DNA from: Betaproteobacteria bacterium
Lineage (GTDB): Bacteria; Pseudomonadota; Gammaproteobacteria; Burkholderiales; WYBJ01
Length of the DNA stretch: 64,000 bases
NCBI GenBank assembly: GCA_009377585.1
Contig: WHTS01000007.1
Coordinates: 47,048 to 111,047, forward strand
Direction of reading: 5' to 3'
The position numbers and the translations under genes were made by a program. Positions within the stretch are counted from its first letter, which is position 1. Every line of letters starts with the position of its first letter. Positions 42,457 through 50,269 of this stretch are shown here, in pieces. The notes under the pieces are model-generated. The model saw only the letters and a program-made list of their open reading frames with translations. It was not told the origin of the DNA and searched no databases.

Positions 42457-43653
42457 ATGAGTATCCGTTCCCAGGCTCACGTGACGCGCAGGCGCCCCGA
42501 CGACGGCGGCATGGCGTGGCTCGCACTCGGCTTCCGCCCGTTTTTTCTGCTCGCCGCGCTGCTCGCCGCCGCGGCCGTGCCGGTCTGGGTCGCGCAGTTT
42601 TTCGGCGTCCTGCCGCAGGCCGGGTTCGTGGCGCCCATGGCATGGCACACGCACGAGATGGTGTTCGGCTTCGCGGTCGCGGTCATTACCGGGTTCCTGT
42701 TCACCGCCGTGCGCAACTGGACGGGGCTGCCGACGCCGACCGGACGCACACTCGGCGCCTTGGCGTCGTTGTGGCTGCTCGGACGCATTTTCATGCTCAC
42801 CGGACCGGGCTGGGCTGCCGCCATTGCAGACATCGCGTTCCTGCCGGCGATCGTCTGGTTTCTGTGGCAGCCCCTGCGCCGCGTGCGCAATCGCAATCAA
42901 TTCTTCGTCGCGATCCTGCTACTGCTCGCGGCGTTGAACGCAGGATTCCACCTCGCGCACGCCGGAGCGATCACGCTTGCGCCGATCGTCTGGGTGCATG
43001 CCGCGCTGCTGCTGGTCGTGCTGGTGGTCGCGATCATGGGTGGGCGCGTCATCCCTGCGTTCACCCGCAACGCCATCCCGGCCGCTCGCATGCGCCGCCT
43101 GCCGGGCATCGAAGCCGCATCGCTGGCGACACTTGCGGCGACGCTCGTTGCCTGGACCGCGGGGCTGCCGGATGCGATCGTGGCGCTGCTCGCCTTCGCA
43201 ACCGCGCTGGCGCACGCCGTGCGACTGTGGTCCTGGAACCCATGGGCGACGCGCTCGAGCCCCATCCTCTGGATTCTGCATCTGTCGTACGCATGGATTG
43301 CGCTCGGCATGCTTCTGCTTGCTGTAGCGCTTGCCGGCATTGCGGGTTCTTCGTCGGCCGCGATGCACGCGCTCGGGATCGGCGCGGTCGGCGGCATGAT
43401 CATCGGCATGATGACGCGCACTGCCCGCGGTCACACCGGCCGGCCGCTCGAGGCGGAAGCAGCCGAGGTGACTGCGTACACATTGGTGCACCTGGCGGCC
43501 GCGATTCGGGTTTTTCTTCCCTTGCTGCTGCCGCAGGCCTATGCGTTTGCGCTGGTCGCCTCGGCGGTCCTGTGGTCAGCCGCATTCGCAATCTACTGCG
43601 TGGTCTACTGGCCGATCCTGACCCGAGCGCGCGTCGACGGCCAACCGGGCTGA
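42457..43653 (+). CDS. nnrS: NnrS family haem/copper membrane protein
   Basis: A 398-residue polytopic inner-membrane protein with about twelve hydrophobic helices. NnrS marks: LGFRPFFLLAALLAA near the N-terminus, WHTHEMVFGFAVAVITGFL near residue 64 with conserved His, ARGHTGRPLEA near residue 327, and GGRVIPAFTRN mid-protein. NnrS contributes to tolerance of nitric oxide or nitrosative stress and binds haem in studied species. No denitrification genes or NnrR sites are recognised nearby. It starts 54 nt after the TctC stop. Confidence 0.9.
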   Translation: MSIRSQAHVTRRRPDDGGMAWLALGFRPFFLLAALLAAAAVPVWVAQFFGVLPQAGFVAPMAWHTHEMVFGFAVAVITGFLFTAVRNWTGLPTPTGRTLGALASLWLLGRIFMLTGPGWAAAIADIAFLPAIVWFLWQPLRRVRNRNQFFVAILLLLAALNAGFHLAHAGAITLAPIVWVHAALLLVVLVVAIMGGRVIPAFTRNAIPAARMRRLPGIEAASLATLAATLVAWTAGLPDAIVALLAFATALAHAVRLWSWNPWATRSSPILWILHLSYAWIALGMLLLAVALAGIAGSSSAAMHALGIGAVGGMIIGMMTRTARGHTGRPLEAEAAEVTAYTLVHLAAAIRVFLPLLLPQAYAFALVASAVLWSAAFAIYCVVYWPILTRARVDGQPG

Positions 43654-43717
43654 CCTGTTTCGCGCCGCGCGCGCGCTATTGTCCGGGCAATTCGATGCGA
43701 AACTTGTGGAGACCTTC

Positions 43718-44692
43718 GTGGCGCTGAACGCAAATGCTTTGACCCGCCGCGCGAGGCGTCGCGTCCGGCGAAGAATTGCGTGGACCGGACTCGGCGCAGC
43801 CGTCATGGCCGCGGCTGCCTGTGGACCGGTCTCGCCCGCTCACGCCTGCGTGCCCGTGGGTGTCTGGTCGATTCCCGCACCAGGCGGTATGCGGGTAATC
43901 GCTGCGCGCGAGATATTTCTGCAAACACAGTCGCAACCGGTCGTGCTGCTGGGCGAGTCGCACGACAGCGTCGAGCATCATCGCTGGCAGCTGCATGCGC
44001 TCGTGGCCCTGCACCTGCAGCGCGCCGACATGGTGATCGGGTTCGAGATGTTCCCGCGGCGCGTGCAGGAGGTGCTCGATCGCTGGGTCGCGGGGGAGCT
44101 GAGCGAAAGCGAGTTTCTCGATCGCAGCCATTGGTCCGAGGTCTGGGGGTTCGACGCCGCATACTACCTGCCGCTATTCCATTTCGCGCGCATGCATCGC
44201 GTTCCGATGCTCGCCTTGAACGTCGAGCGCGAGCTGGTGCGCAGGATCGGCCGCGAGGGGCTGGACGCCGTTCCCGAGGGCCAGCGTGAGGGCGTCGGGC
44301 GCCCCGAGCCGGCGGGCCCGGAGTATCTGCGCGAGCTGCACGCGGTCTATGCGCAGCACGGCAAAGGCGAAGGCGAAGGAAACAGCGGAGATCTCGACGA
44401 TCCGAAGTTCCAGCGCTTCGTCGCCGGGCAACTGATGTGGGACCGGGCCATGGCCGAAGCGATTCGCGCTGGCCGCAGCCGCTATCCGGGGCGCCAGGTG
44501 GTTGCAATCATGGGCCGCGGCCATACCGGGCCGGGTGCCGTGCCGCATCAGCTGCGTGCGCTCGGTATCTCACCCACCGCAGTGCTCTTGCCCTGGGATC
44601 GCACGCCCGAATGCACGCCGCCCGGGCCCGGAAGCGCGCATGCGGTGTTCGGCGTGGCGCCTGAGCCCGGCGCCCAGGTTCCTGCCCGCTGA
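43718..44692 (+). CDS. ChaN family haem-binding lipoprotein-like protein
   Basis: A 324-residue exported protein. The core VVLLGESHDSVEHHRWQ and VIGFEMFPRRVQEVLDRW, with SEVWGFDAAYYLPLFHFAR, define the ChaN/Haem_bd_a fold, which in Campylobacter binds haem at the outer membrane. A charged n-region and hydrophobic AAVMAAAACGPVSPAHAC give a signal sequence with a possible lipobox. The GTG at 43718 has GGAG 6 nt upstream. A TTG further up adds residues without homology. The M1 peptidase starts 21 nt downstream, so the two are probably one operon. Confidence 0.82.
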   Translation: MALNANALTRRARRRVRRRIAWTGLGAAVMAAAACGPVSPAHACVPVGVWSIPAPGGMRVIAAREIFLQTQSQPVVLLGESHDSVEHHRWQLHALVALHLQRADMVIGFEMFPRRVQEVLDRWVAGELSESEFLDRSHWSEVWGFDAAYYLPLFHFARMHRVPMLALNVERELVRRIGREGLDAVPEGQREGVGRPEPAGPEYLRELHAVYAQHGKGEGEGNSGDLDDPKFQRFVAGQLMWDRAMAEAIRAGRSRYPGRQVVAIMGRGHTGPGAVPHQLRALGISPTAVLLPWDRTPECTPPGPGSAHAVFGVAPEPGAQVPAR

Positions 44693-44712
44693 GGCGCGGC
44701 AGATCCGATCGC

Positions 44713-46785
44713 ATGCGCTCTCGCATTGCTGTGCATTGCGCACTGTCGTTCACAGCGTCGGCCGTATGCAGCCTGGGTAGCGCCGGCTCGCTGATCGTCG
44801 TCGCGGCTTTGCTCGCATCGACTTGCGGGCCCGCCGCCGCGGCCGTGCCGCATTACCAGCTCGATGTCGTGCTCGATCCCGAAACGCGGCTGCTGCAGGT
44901 CGACGGATGGATCGCGATTCCGCCCGGCCGGACGCTCGCGTTTCGGCTCGACCCGCACTTTCGCGTGCAGCGATTCGATCTCGAAGGCAAGCGCGTGGCG
45001 GCTGAGCGTACGCCGGACGGCACGACGGTGCACGGGCCGGTGCGAGCGCCGCCGGAGCATGCGGTGACCGTGCATGTGCGCTATGCCGGGGAGTTGGCCG
45101 CGCTGCAAGCGCTCGATCATCGTCAGGTGTTGGGTTTGGCGGAGCCCGTGTGCGGACCCGAAGGCGCGCTTCTGCCGGCCGCCACCGGGTGGTATCCGCA
45201 GGCGCGCGGCGAACGGCTGACGTATCGGATCAAGGTTCTGACGCGAGGCGGCTTTCGCGCCGTCATGCCCGGGAGGCTCGTGCAGCAGGCGGACTCCAGT
45301 GCGGGCAACGAGACGATATTCGAATCGGTCCATGCGCTGCCCGGGATCGATCTGGCGGCCGGGCCATACAGCGTCCGCGAGCAGAAGCTCGCGCTGGCGT
45401 CGGGGCGCGAAGTTCGCGTCCGGACCTATTTCCATCCGGAGCTGGCCGAACTGGCGCCGGGATACATCGAATCCGCGGCTCGCTATCTCACCCACTACGA
45501 CCGCGAGATCGGACCTTACGCGTTCGCTTCGTACAGTATCGTGTCGAGCCCGTTGCCCACGGGCTTCGGAATGCCGGGGCTCGCCTATCTCGGGCGGCAG
45601 GTGCTGCGCCTGCCGTTCATACGCGCGACCTCGCTCCGCCACGAAGTGCTGCACGACTGGTGGGGTAACGGCGTGGTGCCCGATTCTGCGCACGGCAACT
45701 GGGCCGAAGGGCTCACCACGCTGCTTGCGGATTACGCCTATCGCGAGGAGCACGGCGAAGCGCAGGCGAAAGCGATGCGCCTGCGCTGGCTGCGGGACTA
45801 TGCGGCCGTGGCCCCCGAGCGCGACAGGCCGCTGGCGCAATTCGTTTCGCGCCGTCACGGTGCCGATCAGGCGGTCGGATACAACAAGACGGCATTCGTG
45901 TTCCTGATGCTGCGCGACCGGATCGGTGATGGAGCGTTTCGCGCCGGCCTGCAGGCTTTCTGGCGCGAGCATCGGTTGCGCACCGCCGGCTGGCAGGACC
46001 TGCAGCGTGCGTTCGAGGCGCAAGCGCGCATCGACCTGAGCGGCTTCTTCGAGCAATGGGTGGAGCGGCCCGGTGCGCCGCTTCTGGAGGTGACCGATGC
46101 CAGGCGTTCGCTCGCCTCGGGCCAGCACCGGGTTTCCATTGTCGTGCGGCAGCAGGGCGCTATCTTTCGGCTGCGCGTACCGCTGCGCATCCATCACGAA
46201 CACGGGAGCATCGACGCGGCCGTCGAGATGCGGGGGCCGCAGGTGCGCGCCGACATCGCGCTGCCGGCACGCGCGCTTTTCGTCGAGATCGATCCCGATA
46301 TGCGCGTGTTCCGCCGCCTGCATCCGGAAGGGATCGCGCCGACATTGCGCCAGGTGCTGCTCGACCCGCACACGCGCGTCGCAGTCGCGGCTCCCGACAA
46401 GACCGCACGCGAGGCGGCGCTCTCGGTGGCGAAAGCCGCGCTCGAATCCGGGGTGAAGCTGCTCGATCCGGGCGCCACGGCAGTTGACACGCCGCTGCTG
46501 ATCGTGGGAATGCACGCCGAAGTAAAACGACTCCTCGAGCGCCTGGAGCTACCAGAGCGGAGCGTCCCCGGCGCCGAGGCCGGCAGCGCGCTGGCTTACG
46601 CCTGGCGCACGCCCGATGGGCAGCCGTATGCCGTAGTGGCCGCGGCCGATGCGCGCCAGCTTACGGCGCTGGCGCGCCCGCTGCCGCACCTGGGCGGGCA
46701 GAGCTATGCCGTATTCGATGGAGCGCGCTCCAGTGCGCGCGGGCTATGGCCAGCGCAGTCTCGCCGCTATCCCGTGACCGACTGA
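44713..46785 (+). CDS. M1-family zinc metallopeptidase, exported
   Basis: A 690-residue protein with an N-terminal hydrophobic signal segment ending near GPAAAAVPHY. The gluzincin centre is intact: SLRHEVLHDWWGN near residue 312 gives HEXXH, and NWAEGLTTLLADY 19 residues later supplies the third ligand Glu. A preceding GFGMPGLAYLG replaces the GAMEN exopeptidase motif, so aminopeptidase activity is uncertain. The C-terminal 170 residues have a beta-rich part plus an alpha/beta tail. It follows chaN closely. Function is probably periplasmic peptide or protein turnover. Confidence 0.85.
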   Translation: MRSRIAVHCALSFTASAVCSLGSAGSLIVVAALLASTCGPAAAAVPHYQLDVVLDPETRLLQVDGWIAIPPGRTLAFRLDPHFRVQRFDLEGKRVAAERTPDGTTVHGPVRAPPEHAVTVHVRYAGELAALQALDHRQVLGLAEPVCGPEGALLPAATGWYPQARGERLTYRIKVLTRGGFRAVMPGRLVQQADSSAGNETIFESVHALPGIDLAAGPYSVREQKLALASGREVRVRTYFHPELAELAPGYIESAARYLTHYDREIGPYAFASYSIVSSPLPTGFGMPGLAYLGRQVLRLPFIRATSLRHEVLHDWWGNGVVPDSAHGNWAEGLTTLLADYAYREEHGEAQAKAMRLRWLRDYAAVAPERDRPLAQFVSRRHGADQAVGYNKTAFVFLMLRDRIGDGAFRAGLQAFWREHRLRTAGWQDLQRAFEAQARIDLSGFFEQWVERPGAPLLEVTDARRSLASGQHRVSIVVRQQGAIFRLRVPLRIHHEHGSIDAAVEMRGPQVRADIALPARALFVEIDPDMRVFRRLHPEGIAPTLRQVLLDPHTRVAVAAPDKTAREAALSVAKAALESGVKLLDPGATAVDTPLLIVGMHAEVKRLLERLELPERSVPGAEAGSALAYAWRTPDGQPYAVVAAADARQLTALARPLPHLGGQSYAVFDGARSSARGLWPAQSRRYPVTD

Positions 46786-46798
46786 AGTGTCGTGTCGC

Positions 46799-47458
46799 TC
46801 AATGGCCTGACTTGCCCCAGAGCTGTTCCAGCCGGTTGTCGCGACCGCAGCCCGAGCGGTAGAACTTGTAGCGCAGCGGATTCTTCTTGTAGTAGTCCTG
46901 GTGATAGTCCTCGGCGGAATAGAACGTGGTCGCGCGGGTGATCTCGGTGACGATCGGCTCGCGAAACGGCTTCGTGCGCTCGATCTGGCTGCGCGACGCG
47001 ACTGCGAGTCGATGCTGCTCTTCGTTGAGGTAGAAGATCCCGCTGCGGTACTGCGAGCCGTGATCGCAGAACTGCGCATTCGGCGTGGTTGGATCGATGT
47101 TGCGCCAGAATACTTCGAGCAGCTTCTGGTAGCTCACTTTGCTTGGGTCGAACACGATCTGCACCGCTTCGGTATGCCCCGTGGTTCCGGCGGACACCTG
47201 CTGATAGGTCGGGTTCTTGGTGTGCCCGCCGATGTAGCCCGAGGTGGTGGAGACGACACCGGGCAAGGCGTCGTAGGGCGGCTCCATGCACCAGAAGCAG
47301 CCACCCGCGAAAATCGCGGTCTCGAGCCCGCTGGCAGGCTTGGTCTGGAGCCCTTCGGCGGACTTGGTCTGGGCGGATGCCGCCTTCGAGAAGTACGCCG
47401 AACCGGACAGCACAGTAGCGGCGGCGATGACGAGCAGCAGGCATGAGCGGCGCAGCAT
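46799..47458 (-). CDS. msrA: Peptide methionine sulfoxide reductase MsrA, exported form
   Basis: Reduces methionine-S-sulfoxide in oxidised proteins. The catalytic Cys lies in FAGGCFWCMEPPYDALPG. GYIGGHTKNPTYQQVSAGTTGHTEAV and QFCDHGSQYRSGIFY follow, and the resolving Cys is in FYRSGCGRDNRL near the end. The first about 35 residues are a signal peptide (LLLVIAAATVLSGSAY), so it acts in the periplasm. Total 219 residues. The ATG at 47458 with GGGAG 5 nt upstream is preferred to the ATG five codons earlier. It is convergent with the M1 gene, with 13 nt between stops. Confidence 0.94.
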   Translation of the reverse strand: MLRRSCLLLVIAAATVLSGSAYFSKAASAQTKSAEGLQTKPASGLETAIFAGGCFWCMEPPYDALPGVVSTTSGYIGGHTKNPTYQQVSAGTTGHTEAVQIVFDPSKVSYQKLLEVFWRNIDPTTPNAQFCDHGSQYRSGIFYLNEEQHRLAVASRSQIERTKPFREPIVTEITRATTFYSAEDYHQDYYKKNPLRYKFYRSGCGRDNRLEQLWGKSGH

Positions 47459-47549
47459 GCGATCTCCCGGCATGGTGAGAAGTGGCGAACTTCGTAGTCG
47501 TACTCAGCAGCGTTACATTACACCGGTTGCAACGCAAGAGGAGGTATCG

Positions 47550-48419
47550 ATGAGAACGTTGAACATCGTGGGCTGCGGGCGCGCGGGACGCACTTTCGCC
47601 CGCTTGTTCCACCAGGCGCACGCCTTCGTGGTACAGGATCTGTACGATCTCAACTTCGCGGCCGCGCGTGCCTGCGCGCAGTTCGCCGATGCCGGCGAGC
47701 CGGTACGGCGGCTCTCGCAAATGCGCCCGGCGCAGGTCTGGCTCGTCGCCACGCCCGACCGCGCCATCGTCGAGACGGCGAGCCAGCTGGTGACGGAAAA
47801 CCGTCTTGCCAAGGGCAACGTGGTCGTGCACATGAGCGGCGCAACCTCGTCGTTGGACATGGTGGCGGCGATCGAATTCGGCGCGCATGCGGGCAGCTTC
47901 CACCCGCTGAAGACCTTCGCCGACCCCGGTTACGCCGCGGGCTCTTTTCCGGGGACCTACGTGGCGCTCGAAGGCGACAAGAAAGCGCTCAAGATCCTGC
48001 GCGTGGCATTGCGCAAGGCGGGCGCGCGCGTGTTCGAGATCGAGTCGCGCAACAAAGTGCTCTACCACGCCGGCAGCGTGGTCGTGTGCAACTATCTCTG
48101 CGCACTGATGGAAGCGGGGCTGCGCTGCTACGAGGCGGCCGGCATCCGGCTGGAATGGTCCTACAAGTTGATGGAACCGCTCGTGCGAGAGACCGTGGAC
48201 AACGTCTTCCGGGTGGGCACGGTGCGGGCGCTGACCGGTCCGATCGCACGCGGCGACGATGCCATCGTCGTGCGTCAGCTGGAAGCGCTGCGGGGGCGCG
48301 ACCGGCACCTGGCTACGCTGTACCGCGAGCTCGGCCGCCTCGCTCTGGACCTCGCGCGCAGTCAGGGATCGACCGAGCCGCGTAACCTGGCGCGGGTCGC
48401 GCGCGCACTGCGCGAATGA
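47550..48419 (+). CDS. DUF2520 / Rossmann-like NADP-binding protein
   Basis: A 289-residue protein. The N-terminal Rossmann loop VGCGRAGRTFARLF is followed by VWLVATPDRAIVETA, MSGATSSLDM and SFHPLKTFADP, then a helical C-terminal DUF2520 domain (NYLCALMEAGLRCYEAAGI). It resembles pyrroline-5-carboxylate reductase or 6-phosphogluconate-type dehydrogenases in layout. The substrate is unknown. A strong GAGGAGGT precedes the ATG at 47550. It is divergent from msrA across a 91-nt gap. Confidence 0.8.
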   Translation: MRTLNIVGCGRAGRTFARLFHQAHAFVVQDLYDLNFAAARACAQFADAGEPVRRLSQMRPAQVWLVATPDRAIVETASQLVTENRLAKGNVVVHMSGATSSLDMVAAIEFGAHAGSFHPLKTFADPGYAAGSFPGTYVALEGDKKALKILRVALRKAGARVFEIESRNKVLYHAGSVVVCNYLCALMEAGLRCYEAAGIRLEWSYKLMEPLVRETVDNVFRVGTVRALTGPIARGDDAIVVRQLEALRGRDRHLATLYRELGRLALDLARSQGSTEPRNLARVARALRE

Positions 48420-48502
48420 CCGGGATCAAACTCGAGCTGCGCGAAGCGCAAATCGGGGCGGAATTCCTGCCAGTGTGGGTGAATCGTAAATTCGTCGTAA
48501 TT

Positions 48503-48573
48503 CGTCATTCCCGCGCAAGCGGGAATCCAGAACGAGACTCCGCCTGGACCCCCGCGTTCGCGGGGGTGACGAA
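48503..48573. repeat. Paired palindromic intergenic repeat (REP type)
   Basis: Two stems, ATTCCCGCGCAAGCGGGAAT (48507-48526) and CCCCCGCGTTCGCGGGGG, are flanked by CGTC and GACG to make a larger imperfect palindrome. This form is very common between genes of proteobacteria. It lies between the DUF2520 gene and the convergent cupin gene and probably affects mRNA 3' ends. Confidence 0.8.
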
Positions 48574-48589
48574 CTACTGACTCAGGACA

Positions 48590-49177
48590 CTAGGCGTCGA
48601 TGCCGGCATCGAACTTGATGCCGATCCGGTCCAGCGCCTCCACCGTGCGCTGGCCATGCTTGCGCTGGATTTCCTCGCGCAGCTCCGGCTGGTAGGCGAT
48701 GCGATCGCCCTGCTGCTCGGTCTGGACGTGGATGATCACGAACAGGCGCCCAGTTTCGGTGGCGGAGATGTTGGTGAACTTGCGTGGCACGCCGGGCGGC
48801 ACGGAAATGAAGTCGAGCGGCTCGAGCACGACCGCGTGCTCTTCACCCGGGTCACCCCATGCGATCTCGAAGCGTCCGCTCAGGCAGAAGAAGTTCTCGA
48901 TGGTCTGCTCATGGATATGCATTGCGGGTCCGTCGCCGGGCGGGCATTCGGCGATCGACAGCACCAGCCCCGGCGCACTCTTGATCGGGGCCTGGGCGCT
49001 GCGCCCGGTGTAGCTTTCGGGCACCATCAGGGGATAGACCCGGTGCGCCGCGATTTGCTCCATGACTTCCATCGGGATGGCGTTGGCCGCCTCCTGCTGG
49101 TACTGGTAGGACTTGAGATCCGGGAAGCGCGCGATTCTGCGGCTCATTGCCTCCGGGGTGACCTTGATCGATTTCAT
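48590..49177 (-). CDS. Cupin-domain protein
   Basis: A 195-residue protein with one cupin barrel: PGDGPAMHIHEQTIENFFCL near residue 83 holds the metal-binding His, His and Glu of motif 1, and PLDFISVPPGVPRKFTNI near residue 120 stands in for motif 2. The ligand His in motif 2 is not obvious, so activity is uncertain. It could be a dioxygenase-like or ligand-sensing protein. GGAGG-like bases (GGAGGAGCGGC) precede the ATG at 49177. Confidence 0.82.
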   Translation of the reverse strand: MKSIKVTPEAMSRRIARFPDLKSYQYQQEAANAIPMEVMEQIAAHRVYPLMVPESYTGRSAQAPIKSAPGLVLSIAECPPGDGPAMHIHEQTIENFFCLSGRFEIAWGDPGEEHAVVLEPLDFISVPPGVPRKFTNISATETGRLFVIIHVQTEQQGDRIAYQPELREEIQRKHGQRTVEALDRIGIKFDAGIDA

Positions 49178-49256
49178 GCCGCTCCTCCTTTGTCCGAAGT
49201 GCTCGATCTGATGCTAGCGCTGCGGAGCAGGGCTAACAAGTGTCATGGCAACAGCG

Positions 49257-50039
49257 TCATGGCAAAGCTTCGGCGCGGCGCGCGAGCAGGCAGTACAGCC
49301 GCTCGCTATCGTCTTGCGTCAGGATCGGGCCCGGATCGTTCGGCGCGAACCGCAGCTTGTAGGCGTGGATGGCGGCTGCGGCATTGCGCGTGTCATATCC
49401 GAGCGTGGCCAGGCCCAGCATCGGATCGAAGCTCGCGGGCGCCGGCGCAAATGGCGGATCGCACCACAAGCCGAAACCGTATCGCGCCAGCAGGCGCCAC
49501 GGGAACCAGGCGCTCGGGTCGACCTTGCGCCCGGGTGAGACGTCGGCATGGCCGAGAAAATTGGGCGCCGGGATGCGATAGCGCGCCTGGATGTCGGCAA
49601 GCAGGCGCACCAGCGAGTCGATCTGTGCCTGGGGATAGGGCTCGTCGCCGCTGTTGTCGAGCTCGATGCCGATCGACGAGGAGTTGAGGTCGAAATCCGA
49701 GCCCCATTGCGAACGCCCGGCATGCCAGGCGCGATAGCGCTCGTCCACGAGCTGAAACACCTTGCCGTCGCGGGCGATGACGTAATGCGCGCTTACTTCA
49801 CGCACTGGATCGGTCAGCGTGCGCAAGGCGCGCTCGACCGTGTCGTTACTGGTGTGATGCAACACCACGTAGGTCGGGCGGCGTTCGTTGAAATTGGGCG
49901 AAGGCAACCACTCGGCGGCGGGCGCGCCCCGGCGCTCCGGCGTCGGCGCGCACGCCGTAAGCAGTACGGCGAGCGCCCAGGCGACCACGCGTTCGAGCGG
50001 TGCATGCCGTGAAGGGGTTGATAGCAATGGCGGCAACAT
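49257..50039 (-). CDS. N-acetylmuramoyl-L-alanine amidase, AmiD-type lipoprotein
   Basis: A peptidoglycan amidase that removes stem peptides from anhydro-muropeptides. The lipobox LLTAC near residue 29 puts it on a membrane facing the periplasm. The amidase_2 zinc ligands are visible: VVLHHTSNDT near residue 57 and GHADVSPGRKVDPSAWFPW near residue 160. HAGRSQWG and SIGIELDNSGD lie between. A C-terminal helical peptidoglycan-binding-like part follows (GLATLGYDT). The ATG at 50039 gives a short n-region. An upstream ATG would add 18 unhelpful residues. Confidence 0.87.
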   Translation of the reverse strand: MLPPLLSTPSRHAPLERVVAWALAVLLTACAPTPERRGAPAAEWLPSPNFNERRPTYVVLHHTSNDTVERALRTLTDPVREVSAHYVIARDGKVFQLVDERYRAWHAGRSQWGSDFDLNSSSIGIELDNSGDEPYPQAQIDSLVRLLADIQARYRIPAPNFLGHADVSPGRKVDPSAWFPWRLLARYGFGLWCDPPFAPAPASFDPMLGLATLGYDTRNAAAAIHAYKLRFAPNDPGPILTQDDSERLYCLLARRAEALP

Positions 50040-50269
50040 GACCGGATGCGATTTCTTGTTCCCGGAGTGTACAAGACGGTGCGGGCAAGGCATGCCGTGC
50101 GGGGCTGACGACCGGCATCGACTCAGCGGCAGCGCGCCCGCCCGCCACTCCCGGCAACGAATCTCTCGGATGCAAGGCGGCGGTGCTGGCCGGGCATTGC
50201 GCTGGTCTTGCGCCGAGAATGGCGCTGGGTTAACGTGTGTATATCCATACAGGACTTCGGTGCAAGGCC

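Noticed and set aside
44548..46515. A 655-codon open frame antisense to the M1 peptidase
   Set aside because: No domains and a typical antisense composition. The sense strand has HEXXH and a downstream Glu.
48503..48573. Possible CRISPR repeat or tRNA-like fold
   Set aside because: Only two palindromes with no spacers and no cloverleaf. The sequence matches a common intergenic REP type.
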